This document shows positions 21,609 through 30,311 of a stretch of 64,000 bases of DNA, in pieces; the first letter of the stretch is position 1, and every line of letters begins with the position of its first letter. Made by a program: the position numbers and the translations under genes. The stretch is from Candidatus Aquabacterium excrementipullorum (lineage in GTDB: Bacteria; Pseudomonadota; Gammaproteobacteria; Burkholderiales; Burkholderiaceae_C). The notes beneath the pieces were generated by a model that ran no database searches, was not told where the DNA came from, and was given only the letters and a program-made list of their open reading frames with translations. The stretch lies in assembly GCA_019112875.1 (NCBI GenBank), contig DXIO01000142.1:43463-107462 (forward strand), written 5' to 3'.

Positions 21609-22703
21609 ATGCAACATCCTGCTTCCTCTTTGGATCACCCGTCGAACGACGTATGGACAAAACCCGCGCCGCTGGTGCTGTCCATGGGCGACCCCTGCGG
21701 CATCGGGCCGGAGATCGTGGCCTCGCAGTGGCTGGCCGACGAGGCCCCCGGCGCGGTGGTGGTCGGTTCGGCGGAGGTGATGCGCCGGGCGGTGGCGGCA
21801 TTGGCATCTCGCCGTGCGGGAGCAGCGGGCCTTCGGGTGTGGGCCGTGCGAGCGGAGCCTGCGCCCGCGGTATCCAGCGATTCAGTCGTGGTGCCGGTGT
21901 GGGAGCCGGACGGGCTGCCGCCAGCGCTGGACGGGTTGCCCTGGGGCCAGGTGAATGCGGCTGCCGGCGCCGCAGCGGCCCGTTGCGTGCGTGAAGGCGC
22001 CGCCCTGGTGCAGGAGGGCAAGGCCCTGGCCCTGGTGACGGCGCCATTGCACAAGGAGTCACTGTCGCTGGCCGGCGAGACATTCCCGGGGCACACGGAG
22101 CTGCTTCAGGCGTTGGCAACGCCGGCCGGCCAGCCCCTGGTGCCAGTCCGCATGATGCTGGCCAACCACGAACTGCGCACGGTGCTGGTGTCCATCCACG
22201 TATCGCTGCGGCAGGCTCTGGATGCGGTGACCATCGACAATGTGCTGTCAACGGTGCGCATCACGCATCAAAGTTTCATGAAAATGGGCTTTGAGCGGCC
22301 AAGGATCGCGGTGGCGGGTCTCAATCCGCATGCGGGCGAGGGCGGGCTGTTCGGCGATGAGGAGTTGCGCGTGATCATCCCGGCGCTGGAGGCGGCTCGC
22401 GCCGAGGGCATCGACACCACGGGCCCGCTGGCACCGGATACCGTCTTCATGCGCGCTCGGCATGCGCCGCCTGAGCATCCGCGCGAGTTCGACGTGGTCG
22501 TGGCGATGTACCATGACCAGGGGCTGATCCCGGTGAAGTACATGGGGGTGGCCCACGGCGTGAATGTCACATTGGGCCTGCCTTTCGTGCGCACCAGCCC
22601 CGACCACGGTACGGCGTTCGACCTGGCGGGCACCGGCAAGGCGGATCCGTCCAGCCTCACGGAAGCGATGCGCGTGGCAAGGCAAATGGCCGCATCGGCC
22701 TGA
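21609..22703 (+). CDS. pdxA: 4-hydroxythreonine-4-phosphate dehydrogenase
   Basis: 364-residue NAD-dependent enzyme of the DXP-dependent pyridoxal phosphate pathway. Motifs: LSMGDPCGIGPEI at the N-terminus, the metal His in FPGHTELLQ, NPHAGEGGLFG, and MYHDQGLIPVKYM, followed by TSPDHGTAFDLAG. The region around residues 65-110 is less conserved in composition. It stands alone, divergent from hisI and convergent with the DUF1631 gene. Confidence 0.94.
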   Translation: MQHPASSLDHPSNDVWTKPAPLVLSMGDPCGIGPEIVASQWLADEAPGAVVVGSAEVMRRAVAALASRRAGAAGLRVWAVRAEPAPAVSSDSVVVPVWEPDGLPPALDGLPWGQVNAAAGAAAARCVREGAALVQEGKALALVTAPLHKESLSLAGETFPGHTELLQALATPAGQPLVPVRMMLANHELRTVLVSIHVSLRQALDAVTIDNVLSTVRITHQSFMKMGFERPRIAVAGLNPHAGEGGLFGDEELRVIIPALEAARAEGIDTTGPLAPDTVFMRARHAPPEHPREFDVVVAMYHDQGLIPVKYMGVAHGVNVTLGLPFVRTSPDHGTAFDLAGTGKADPSSLTEAMRVARQMAASA

Positions 22704-22741
22704 GCGCGGTCGAAGGCGGAGGGTCGCCGCGGGGGGGCGGC

Positions 22742-25213
22742 TCAGGCCGCGACCTTGGTGTTGCGCGTCTGCCCCAGGGCGGCCAGTTGGCGGCGTGCCC
22801 GGATGGTGGCGCGCTCCAGCAGCTGGGCCTGCTCGAAAGCCTTGAAACGCCCTGAGGCGCACATCTGCGTAAGGGTGCGGGCCGTCAGCGAGATGGTCTG
22901 CTTGGACGGCGAATGCCCCTGCGTGAACATGAAGAAGGTGCGGCCCTCGGACACCCACGTCAGGCGCACCTTCTTCCACTGGCCCTTGAGCAGCATGCGG
23001 TAGGCCGCGCCGGGCTGGATGAAGTTGACCAGCGAAGGGCCGGCCGAGGGCGGGGCCGGGGTGTCCAGCGGGAGGTCCAGGTCCACCGCGGTCAGGTCCG
23101 GCTCGTCGCCGGCGCTCAGGTCGATGTCCAGGCCGCCGTTGCCCGTGTCTTCCAGCAAGCTTGCTTCGCTGACCCAGCCGGCCGATTGCGCCTCCTGCGG
23201 CGTCATCGTGGCGGCCATGGCCAGCGGGCCGGGCTCCGTGGTCGAGCTGGGGGCGGGCAGCGGGTCGTTGGCCGCGTCTTCCCGCGTGGGGATGGTGAGC
23301 TGCTCGACCTTGCGCAGGCGCTGCTCCAGCAGGCGCAGGGTCAAATCGTGTGGCGGCGGAGCCTTCAGCGCCTCGGCGTGCAGCGGCAGCAGCTGGGCGA
23401 AGAAGCCTTCCTTGGCCTCGGCCGCCCACTGGATCATGTCCAGGCCTTCGTGCAGGTCCTTCATCAGCTGGGGCAGCTGCCGCAGGAAATCCTGCCGCAG
23501 CGAGGGGTGGCCCTTGGGCTGCACGCTCAGCACCAGTTGGTGGGAAGCCTTGCGCATGCGCACGGCCTTGTCGCTCTCGGGGCCATGGCGCACGGCCACC
23601 ATGACCTGCACCTGCGTCCAGATCTGGGCCAGGAATTCCTTGAGGAAGTCCGGCGCCTCCAGGTCGGCCAGTTCGCTGCGCACCTGCTGCATGTAGCGTT
23701 GCTGCACGCGCAGATCGGCTTCCTTGCCGCTGAGCAGAGCGGCCACGGCGGCGCTCTCTTCGACGTCCCGCTCGTTCTGCGAGGCGACGAAGCGCTCCAG
23801 CTCGGCCAGCTTGGATTCGTAGATGTCCGGCCGGTCGAAATCGCCTTCGACGATCTCGCGCACCAGTTCGGTCACGACCTTGATGCACTCGTGGCCGGGG
23901 CCCTCATCGAGGCGATCGAAGGCGACGGCCAGGCTGGCCATGCGGTTGACCAGGCGGCGCACCGGGTGCTTGCGCGAATGGAAGAAGGTCTGGTCGCGCA
24001 GGGCCACGCGCAGCACCGGCAGCTGCAGCCGGCCGATCTGGCGGGCCATTTGCGGCGGCACCTTCGGGTCGGACAGCACCTGGTCGAACAGCGTCGCCAC
24101 GATGTCGATGACCATCTGGTCGAGCGCGGCGCCGCCGCTGGCCTGCACCAGCTCTTCGCGGTGGGCGCGGATCAGGTTGGCCGGGCTCTGCACCTCGCCC
24201 GAGGGCAGGCCGCCAGGGCTGGACAGGGCCCAGCCCGAGGACATGGCCGACAGGCTCTGCAGCCGGCGCATCAGGCCGAGCATGCTGCTGTCGGCATCGC
24301 CTGCCGGGCCCTGGGCGGAGCCGGAGGATGCGCCGCTGCCGCCACCCGTGCCACCGCCGCTGCCGGATCCGCCCACGCGCGCGGCGGCGGCCTGCAGATC
24401 CTGTGGAGAGGGCAGTGCCATGCCGAACAGGTCGCCCAGCTTCTTCATCGACGGTGGAGGTGTCCAGGCCGCTGGGTCGCTGGCGCCATCCAGCTCGCTG
24501 CTGCGCGATGACAAGGGCGCGCCGCTGGTCGATGAATGGCCTGATTCCCGGTCCAGGCCGGGGCTGCCGGTGTGGCCTGCGGGCTTGCGCACCAGCAGGG
24601 GCGCCTGCTCCACGCCCATCTGCCTGCAATCACCCAGCAGTTGTTCGTAGCAGGTCTTGAGCGCGGCGCTGGCGTGCACGGCCAGCACGCGCGCCAACTG
24701 CTGTTGCGCGTCGGCATCCTCGCTGGCCTGCGTCACGGCTTTCAGAAGGGCCTTGCCCACGATGGCCGGCCGCAGCGGAAAGACGTCATCCTGCGTGTCG
24801 GCGCCCTGGAGTGTGACAAAGTAGCCACGCAGTTCGCGCAGCGTGGCGTCGGTGTCGATCTCCAGCAGGCGGGTCAGGCGCGCGGCCGTGACGGTTTCCT
24901 CGACCTCGGCGTTCTCCACGAGGCGCAGGGCTGTCCAGTCCGTGTCCGCGTAGGCGGCGCCTTCAGGCTGCTGGCGCTGCAGATCCTTCGCGATGCGCTC
25001 GCCCAGGTCGCGCGCGAACGCCTGTCCGACGGCCGTGCAGCGGCGCTGCAGGTCGTACTCGGCGTTCATCAACGCCTGGCGCTCGGCATTGCTGTTGGCC
25101 GCGAGGGCCAGCATGCCCAGCTGGGCCCCCGTCTTGTCGATGGCCTGCGTCATGCCCGCCACCAGGCGGGTCACGGCAGGTTCGAGCAGACGGTCCAGTC
25201 GGGGATCGGTCAC
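22742..25213 (-). CDS. DUF1631 family protein
   Basis: 823-residue soluble protein of a family found in beta/gammaproteobacteria, with no established biochemical role. The helical N-terminal half (QALMNAEYDLQRRCTAVGQA, ALKTCYEQLLGDCRQMG) and the C-terminal VRLTWVSEGRTFFMFTQG segment are family features; the latter resembles a PilZ-like beta element. A Gly/Ser-rich linker around residues 282-303 separates the halves. The predicted start is GTG at 25213, with no clear Shine-Dalgarno and a hairpin just upstream. Confidence 0.85.
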   Translation of the reverse strand: MTDPRLDRLLEPAVTRLVAGMTQAIDKTGAQLGMLALAANSNAERQALMNAEYDLQRRCTAVGQAFARDLGERIAKDLQRQQPEGAAYADTDWTALRLVENAEVEETVTAARLTRLLEIDTDATLRELRGYFVTLQGADTQDDVFPLRPAIVGKALLKAVTQASEDADAQQQLARVLAVHASAALKTCYEQLLGDCRQMGVEQAPLLVRKPAGHTGSPGLDRESGHSSTSGAPLSSRSSELDGASDPAAWTPPPSMKKLGDLFGMALPSPQDLQAAAARVGGSGSGGGTGGGSGASSGSAQGPAGDADSSMLGLMRRLQSLSAMSSGWALSSPGGLPSGEVQSPANLIRAHREELVQASGGAALDQMVIDIVATLFDQVLSDPKVPPQMARQIGRLQLPVLRVALRDQTFFHSRKHPVRRLVNRMASLAVAFDRLDEGPGHECIKVVTELVREIVEGDFDRPDIYESKLAELERFVASQNERDVEESAAVAALLSGKEADLRVQQRYMQQVRSELADLEAPDFLKEFLAQIWTQVQVMVAVRHGPESDKAVRMRKASHQLVLSVQPKGHPSLRQDFLRQLPQLMKDLHEGLDMIQWAAEAKEGFFAQLLPLHAEALKAPPPHDLTLRLLEQRLRKVEQLTIPTREDAANDPLPAPSSTTEPGPLAMAATMTPQEAQSAGWVSEASLLEDTGNGGLDIDLSAGDEPDLTAVDLDLPLDTPAPPSAGPSLVNFIQPGAAYRMLLKGQWKKVRLTWVSEGRTFFMFTQGHSPSKQTISLTARTLTQMCASGRFKAFEQAQLLERATIRARRQLAALGQTRNTKVAA

Positions 25214-25225
25214 AGTGGGTTCTAC

Positions 25226-25272
25226 ATCCAGATCACAACGGGGTGAAGACTTCCACCCCTTTCGATCTGGAT
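25226..25272 (-). promoter_or_regulatory. Two-tier hairpin in the DUF1631 leader
   Basis: ATCCAGATC (25226-25234) pairs with GATCTGGAT (25264-25272), and inside it GGGGTG (25240-25245) pairs with CACCCC (25254-25259). It sits 13 nt before the GTG start of the DUF1631 gene and after mscL on the same strand. It lacks a T-run, so a translational or operator role fits better than a terminator. Confidence 0.45.
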
Positions 25273-25298
25273 ATCGGCCATCCCGATCCGGACTTTCG

Positions 25299-25718
25299 TT
25301 ATCGTTTCAAACTGTCACGAATTTCCCGCAGCAGGACGATGTCCTCCGGGGTGGGGGCCGGCGCGGCCGGGGCGGCGGGCGCCGGCTGACGCAGCCGGTT
25401 GATCTGCTTGATCATCAAAAAGATGATGAACGCCAGGATGGCGAAATTCAGCGCGACGGTCACGAAATTACCCCACGCGAACACGGCGCCCAGTTTCTTG
25501 GCGTCGGCCAGCGGCAAGCCGGTGGGTTGGCCGGCCAGGCCGATGTAATAACTGGAGAAATCCAGTCCGCCGACCACCTTGCCTACCAGCGGCATGATCA
25601 GGTCGTTGACCACCGAATCCACGATCTTCCCGAAGGCGCCACCGATGATCACGCCCACGGCGAGGTCGACCACGTTGCCCTTGACGGCAAACTCCTTGAA
25701 TTCGGTCACGAAACTCAT
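25299..25718 (-). CDS. mscL: Large-conductance mechanosensitive channel
   Basis: 139-residue inner-membrane channel released by membrane tension. TM1 carries the pore motif [20 protein letters not shown]2 is [19 protein letters not shown], followed by a Pro/Ala-rich linker and the C-terminal helix [11 protein letters not shown]. The ATG at 25718 is supported by GGAGCGG; a longer in-frame start adds seven atypical residues. Divergent from petA. Confidence 0.96.
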   Translation of the reverse strand: MSFVTEFKEFAVKGNVVDLAVGVIIGGAFGKIVDSVVNDLIMPLVGKVVGGLDFSSYYIGLAGQPTGLPLADAKKLGAVFAWGNFVTVALNFAILAFIIFLMIKQINRLRQPAPAAPAAPAPTPEDIVLLREIRDSLKR

Positions 25719-25880
25719 GCGCCCGCTCCTATCTATCACTGGTTAGAGGTGGAAATCGACTTAAATGCACAGGGTTTGATCTGACTGTGCGTGCCTGTCT
25801 GGCGTGGTTATAAACCAGAGGGCCCGTGGCTAGAATAACAGCCGACCCCTTTTCCATCGTTCATCGTCCCCGAGGAACCA

Positions 25881-26480
25881 ATGAGCAATCAGCCAGTGGA
25901 TCAAAGCCGCCGGACGTGGGTGACCATCGCCTGCATCGCCGGTGGTGCTGGTGGCGTCGCCACCGCCGTGCCTTTCGTCTCGACGTTCCAACCCTCTGAA
26001 CGGGCCCGCGCGGCAGGCGCCGCGGTCGAGGCAGACATCGGTGCCCTGAAAGAGGGCGAGATGATGACGGTGGAGTGGCGCGGCAAGCCCGTGTGGATCA
26101 TCAAGCGCACGCCATCGCAACTGGCCGAGCTCGACAAGATCTCCGCCGAACTGGCCGACCCCGAGTCCCAGCGCAAGCCGGACGAGCTCACCCCTGAATA
26201 CGCCCGCAACCATCACCGCTCGATCAAGCCCGAGATCCTGGTGGCCGTGGGCATCTGCACCCACCTGGGCTGCTCGCCGTCGGCGAAGTTCCAATCCGGT
26301 GCCCAGCCCTCGCTGCCCGACAACTGGCCGGGCGGCTTCCTGTGCCCCTGCCACGGCTCCACCTTCGACATGGCCGGCCGCGTGTTCAAGAACAAGCCCG
26401 CGCCCGACAACCTCGAAGTGCCGCCGCACATGTACCTCTCGGACACCAAGATCCTCATTGGTGAAGACAAGAAGGCCTGA
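25881..26480 (+). CDS. petA: Ubiquinol-cytochrome c reductase, Rieske iron-sulfur subunit
   Basis: 199-residue subunit carrying the [2Fe-2S] cluster of the bc1 complex. Cluster ligands are Cys126/His128 (CTHLGC) and Cys155/His158 (CPCHGS), with Cys131-Cys157 as the stabilising disulfide. The N-terminus has a twin-arginine motif SRRTWV followed by a membrane helix, so export by the Tat system, whose genes lie about 5 kb away, is expected. First gene of petABC. The 160-bp upstream region has a TAGAAT hexamer (25831-25836) as a possible -10. Confidence 0.97.
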   Translation: MSNQPVDQSRRTWVTIACIAGGAGGVATAVPFVSTFQPSERARAAGAAVEADIGALKEGEMMTVEWRGKPVWIIKRTPSQLAELDKISAELADPESQRKPDELTPEYARNHHRSIKPEILVAVGICTHLGCSPSAKFQSGAQPSLPDNWPGGFLCPCHGSTFDMAGRVFKNKPAPDNLEVPPHMYLSDTKILIGEDKKA

Positions 26481-26497
26481 GGCAGGGAGCATCAACC

Positions 26498-27919
26498 ATG
26501 GCTGAATTCAAGCAAGCGCCCGCGGGCGCCTCGGCCGGCGAGAAGTTCATGACCTGGGTGGACAACCGGTTTCCGGCCACCAAGCTCTGGAACGAGCACG
26601 CCGCGCAGTACTACGCCCCCAAGAACTTCAACTTCTGGTATTTCTTCGGCTCGCTGGCCCTGCTGGTGCTGGTGATCCAGATCGTGACCGGCATCTTCCT
26701 GGTCATGAACTACAAGCCGGATGCCACGCTCAACACGGCCGGCATCCCGGTGGCCTTCGCCAGCGTCGAGTACATCATGCGCGATGTGCCCTGGGGCTGG
26801 CTGATCCGCACCATGCACTCCACCGGGGCTTCGGCCTTCTTCGTGGTGGTGTACCTGCACATGTACCGCGGGCTGATCTACGGCTCCTACCGCACGCCGC
26901 GCGAGCTGGTCTGGATCTTCGGCTGCCTGATCTTCCTGTGCCTGATGGCCGAGGCCTTCATGGGCTACCTGCTCCCCTGGGGCCAGATGTCCTATTGGGG
27001 CGCCCAGGTGATCATCAACCTGTTCTCGGCGATCCCCTTCGTGGGCCCTGACCTGGCCATCCTGATCCGCGGCGACTACGTCGTGGGCGACGCCACCCTG
27101 AACCGCTTCTTCTCGCTGCACGTGATCGCCGTGCCGCTGGTGCTGCTGGGCCTGGTGGTGGCGCACCTGATCGCGCTGCACGAGGTGGGCTCCAACAACC
27201 CCGACGGGGTCGAGATCAAGGCCAAGAAGGATGCCAAGGGCATCCCGCTGGACGGCATCCCCTTCCACCCCTACTACACGGTGCACGACATCGTGGGCGT
27301 GGCCGGCTTCCTGCTGGTGTTCTCGGCGGTGATCTTCTTCGCGCCCGAGTTCGGCGGCTACTTCCTGGAGTACAACAACTTCATCCCGGCCGATCCGCTC
27401 AAGACGCCGCCGCACATTGCGCCGGTCTGGTACTTCACGCCGTTCTATTCGATGCTGCGCGCCACCACCGACCAGATGGTGCTGGTGTTCGCGGTCATCG
27501 TCGGGCTGGCCGCGCTGTTCAATCTGATCAAGGGCTCGGGCAGCAGCGCCCGCAAGATCGCCGTGGTCATCGCGGCGGCCGTGGCCATCGCGCTGCTGTT
27601 GAAGTTCGAAGCCAAGTTCTGGGGTGTGGTCGTGATGGGCGGCGCCGTGGTCATCCTGGCCTTCCTGCCCTGGCTGGACCACAGCCCGGTCAAGTCGATC
27701 CGCTACCGGCCCGACTGGCACAAGATCGTCTACGGCGTGTTCGTGCTGAACTTCATCATGCTGGGCTGGCTGGGCATCGAGCCGCCATCGCCCGTGTACG
27801 AGAAGATGGCGCAGTTCGGCACCCTGATCTACCTGGGCTTCTTCCTGCTGATGCCGTGGTGGAGCCGCCTGGGCACGTTCAAGCCGGTGCCCGAGCGCGT
27901 GACCTTCGACGCCCATTGA
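26498..27919 (+). CDS. petB: Ubiquinol-cytochrome c reductase, cytochrome b
   Basis: 473-residue integral membrane subunit with eight or more membrane helices. The first heme-binding helix region is GASAFFVVVYLHMYRGLIYG; the Qo site has PWGQMSYWGAQV and the PEFGGYF-type motif (APEFGGYFLEYNNF) in place of the canonical PEWY. A C-terminal extension with extra helices after about residue 400 is usual in betaproteobacteria. It begins 17 bp after petA and ends 19 bp before petC. Confidence 0.97.
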   Translation: MAEFKQAPAGASAGEKFMTWVDNRFPATKLWNEHAAQYYAPKNFNFWYFFGSLALLVLVIQIVTGIFLVMNYKPDATLNTAGIPVAFASVEYIMRDVPWGWLIRTMHSTGASAFFVVVYLHMYRGLIYGSYRTPRELVWIFGCLIFLCLMAEAFMGYLLPWGQMSYWGAQVIINLFSAIPFVGPDLAILIRGDYVVGDATLNRFFSLHVIAVPLVLLGLVVAHLIALHEVGSNNPDGVEIKAKKDAKGIPLDGIPFHPYYTVHDIVGVAGFLLVFSAVIFFAPEFGGYFLEYNNFIPADPLKTPPHIAPVWYFTPFYSMLRATTDQMVLVFAVIVGLAALFNLIKGSGSSARKIAVVIAAAVAIALLLKFEAKFWGVVVMGGAVVILAFLPWLDHSPVKSIRYRPDWHKIVYGVFVLNFIMLGWLGIEPPSPVYEKMAQFGTLIYLGFFLLMPWWSRLGTFKPVPERVTFDAH

Positions 27920-27938
27920 GCAGCAGGAGCACACCAAC

Positions 27939-28709
27939 ATGATCCATCGCATCATTGCATCGCTGCTGACCGTGCTGGCGCTGGCCTCGGGCGCCCAGGC
28001 CTCGGAAGGCGGCGCCCAGCTGGACCGCTTTCCCAAGGAGCGCGTGACCGACCTGGCCGCGCTGCAGAACGGGGCCAAGCTGTTCGTCAACTACTGCCTG
28101 AACTGCCACTCGGCGGCCTTCGTGCGCTACAACCGGCTGAAGGACATTGGCCTCACGGACGACCAGATCAAGCAGAACCTGCTCTTCACCGCCGAGAAGG
28201 TGGGCGAGACCATGACCGCGGCCATCAAGCCGCGCGACGCCAAGGAGTGGTTCGGTGCCGTACCGCCCGACCTGACCCTGGTGGCCCGCTCCCGGGCCAG
28301 CCACGCCGGCACCGGCCCGGACTACCTCTACACCTACCTGCGCACCTTCTACCGGGACGACACCCGGCCGACCGGCTGGAACAACCTGGTGTTCCCCAAC
28401 GTGGGCATGCCCCACGTGCTCTGGGAACTGCAGGGCGAGCGGGCCGCGGTGTTCAAGGAAGAGGCTGATCCGCATGATGAAAAAAAGAAGGTTCACACCT
28501 TCTCTGGATTCGAGCAGTTGACCCCGGGTAAAATGTCGGCCCAGGAGTTCGACAGCGCGATGGCCGATCTGGTGGCCTACATGACGTGGATGGCAGAGCC
28601 GAACGCTCAAGGCCGGGTCCGCATCGGGGTGGGTGTGATGATCTTTTTGATCGGTTTCTTCTTCATCGCGTGGCGACTGAACGCAGCGTTCTGGAAAGAC
28701 GTGAAGTGA
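27939..28709 (+). CDS. petC: Ubiquinol-cytochrome c reductase, cytochrome c1
   Basis: 256-residue periplasmic heme subunit. It has a signal peptide (MIHRIIASLLTVLALASGAQA), heme c attachment at Cys53-Cys56-His57 (CLNCH) and a Met ligand probably in VGMPHVLWELQG. A C-terminal membrane anchor (IGVGVMIFLIGFFFIAW) holds it to the inner membrane. Last gene of petABC, followed by a strong hairpin. Confidence 0.96.
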   Translation: MIHRIIASLLTVLALASGAQASEGGAQLDRFPKERVTDLAALQNGAKLFVNYCLNCHSAAFVRYNRLKDIGLTDDQIKQNLLFTAEKVGETMTAAIKPRDAKEWFGAVPPDLTLVARSRASHAGTGPDYLYTYLRTFYRDDTRPTGWNNLVFPNVGMPHVLWELQGERAAVFKEEADPHDEKKKVHTFSGFEQLTPGKMSAQEFDSAMADLVAYMTWMAEPNAQGRVRIGVGVMIFLIGFFFIAWRLNAAFWKDVK

Positions 28710-28748
28710 ACTGAGTATCGACGGCGCCCTCGTGAACGGGGGTGTCTG

Positions 28749-28796
28749 GCGCAGTGAACACCCTTCGCGGGGTGCCACTGCGCTTCGTTGTTTTTG
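28749..28796 (+). terminator. Terminator of petABC
   Basis: Stem GCGCAGTG (28749-28756) with CACTGCGC (28776-28783), and an inner stem CACCC (28759-28763) with GGGTG (28770-28774). A T-rich stretch (ttcgttgttttt) follows. It separates petABC from sspA. Confidence 0.75.
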
Positions 28797-28831
28797 GCAT
28801 TTGCCTGTTTCTGATTGAGGATCCTGCCGCC

Positions 28832-29446
28832 ATGATGGTGCTTTACTCCGGTACGACTTGCCCTTATTCGCACCGCTGCCGCTTCGTGCTCTTCGAAAAG
28901 GGCATGGATTTCGAGATCCGCGACGTCGACGTCTTCGCCAAGCCCGAAGACATCGCCCTGATGAACCCCTACAACGAGGTGCCCATCCTCGTCGAGCGCG
29001 ACCTGATCCTGTACGAGTCGCACATCATCAACGAGTACATCGACGAGCGCTTCCCGCACCCGCAGCTGATGCCGGGTGACCCGGTGGCCCGCGCCCGCGT
29101 GCGCCTGTTCCTGCTGAACTTCGAGAAGGAGCTGTTCGCGCACGTGAACCTGCTCGAAGGCCGTGGCGGCCTGAAGGGCAACGACAAGCAACTCGAGAAG
29201 GCCCGTTCGCAGATCCGCGACCGCCTGACGCAGCTGGCGCCCATCTTCCTGAAGAACAAGTACATGCTGGGCGACGACTTCTCCATGCTGGACGTGGCCA
29301 TCGCGCCCCTGCTGTGGCGTCTGGATTACTATGGCATCGAGCTGTCGAAGAACGCGCTGCCGCTGCTGAAGTATGCTGAGCGCATCTTCTCGCGGCCGGC
29401 CTACATCGAGGCGCTGACGCCCTCCGAGAAGGTGATGCGCAAGTAA
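28832..29446 (+). CDS. sspA: Stringent starvation protein A
   Basis: 204-residue glutathione-S-transferase-fold protein that binds RNA polymerase and changes promoter choice under stress. The N-terminal thioredoxin-like domain (VLYSGTTCPYSHRCRFVLFE, NPYNEVPILVERD) is followed by the helical GST C-domain. Start at MMVLYSG (28832) rather than the upstream in-frame codon at 28742, which would add 30 atypical residues and start before the petABC terminator. Forms a pair with sspB. Confidence 0.95.
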   Translation: MMVLYSGTTCPYSHRCRFVLFEKGMDFEIRDVDVFAKPEDIALMNPYNEVPILVERDLILYESHIINEYIDERFPHPQLMPGDPVARARVRLFLLNFEKELFAHVNLLEGRGGLKGNDKQLEKARSQIRDRLTQLAPIFLKNKYMLGDDFSMLDVAIAPLLWRLDYYGIELSKNALPLLKYAERIFSRPAYIEALTPSEKVMRK

Positions 29447-29464
29447 CGACGACACCGGGATTTC

Positions 29465-30007
29465 ATGACCACGCCGACCGACGCCGATGCCCAGGGCAGT
29501 TCCACCCGCCCTTACCTGATCCGGGCCCTGCACGACTGGTGCACCGACAACGGCTTCACGCCTTACCTGGCGGTGTACGTCGACAAGACGGTGCAGGTGC
29601 CGCGCGAGTACGTCAAGAACAACGAGATCGTGCTCAACGTGAGCTTTGATGCCACGAGCCAGCTGCAGCTGGGCAACGAGTACATCGAGTTCAAGGCGCG
29701 TTTCGGCGGTGTGGCGCGCGACATCGCGGTGCCGGTGGACCATGTGATCGCCATCTACGCCCGTGAGAACGGGCAGGGCATGGCTTTCCCGGTGCCCACG
29801 CCGCAGGAATCGGAAGACGGCTCCGAAGCCACGCCCGTGGCGACGGAGCGCAAGTCGGGCATCCGCCTGGCCAGCGTGCCGGACACCGACCCGGATGCGG
29901 CCGTGGCCCTGGAGGTCGCGCCTCAGGACGAATCGGGCGCTGATCCCGAGCCGCCGGCCACGCCTCCGGCGGGCGGGGGCCGGCCGTCGTTGCGACGCAT
30001 CAAGTAA
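29465..30007 (+). CDS. sspB: ClpXP protease specificity-enhancing factor SspB
   Basis: 180-residue adaptor that tethers ssrA-tagged proteins to ClpXP. The folded domain covers about 1-115 (STRPYLIRALHDWCTDNGFT, PREYVKNNEIVLNVSFDA, IEFKARFGGV). A long acidic disordered linker follows, and the C-terminal RPSLRRIK is the ClpX-docking tail. It begins 18 bp after sspA in the same operon. Confidence 0.95.
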   Translation: MTTPTDADAQGSSTRPYLIRALHDWCTDNGFTPYLAVYVDKTVQVPREYVKNNEIVLNVSFDATSQLQLGNEYIEFKARFGGVARDIAVPVDHVIAIYARENGQGMAFPVPTPQESEDGSEATPVATERKSGIRLASVPDTDPDAAVALEVAPQDESGADPEPPATPPAGGGRPSLRRIK

Positions 30008-30032
30008 GCGTCAGGGATCCCAGGGGCTGCAT

Positions 30033-30038
30033 TACAAT
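30033..30038 (+). promoter_or_regulatory. Possible -10 element of tRNA-Thr
   Basis: TACAAT hexamer 23 nt before the tRNA 5' end. No good -35 partner is visible, so this is a weak call. Confidence 0.35.
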
Positions 30039-30061
30039 GCGGCCCTTGCTTCTTGAAGCAT

Positions 30062-30137
30062 GCCGCCTTAGCTCAGTTGGTAGAGCAACCGCCTTGTAAG
30101 CGGTAGGTCGTCAGTTCGAATCCGACAGGCGGCACCA
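30062..30137 (+). tRNA. tRNA-Thr (anticodon TGT)
   Basis: 76-nt cloverleaf with acceptor arms GCCGCCT and AGGCGGC, D arm GCTC-AGTTGGTA-GAGC, anticodon stem ACCGC/GCGGT with loop CTTGTAA (anticodon TGT at 30095-30097), T arm GTCAG-TTCGAAT-CCGAC, and an encoded CCA. It reads threonine ACA codons. Located downstream of sspB and followed by an intrinsic terminator. Confidence 0.96.
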
Positions 30138-30143
30138 GACAAG

Positions 30144-30182
30144 AACCCCTTCATGCCAGTGACTGGTGTGAAGGGGTTTTTC
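30144..30182 (+). terminator. Terminator after tRNA-Thr
   Basis: Stem AACCCCTTCA (30144-30153) with TGAAGGGGTT (30169-30178), then a T-run to 30181. A textbook intrinsic terminator. Confidence 0.88.
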
Positions 30183-30311
30183 TTTGCCGGGATGGCTTCA
30201 TGTTTGCTGCCCCGAGTGCAGGTGATGGATCTTTTTGCCGCGGCCAGGATCCATGGGCGATGCGGGCAGAGGCGCCCGCGTCCATCGTGTCTCGCCATTC
30301 TGGAGCGGCCC

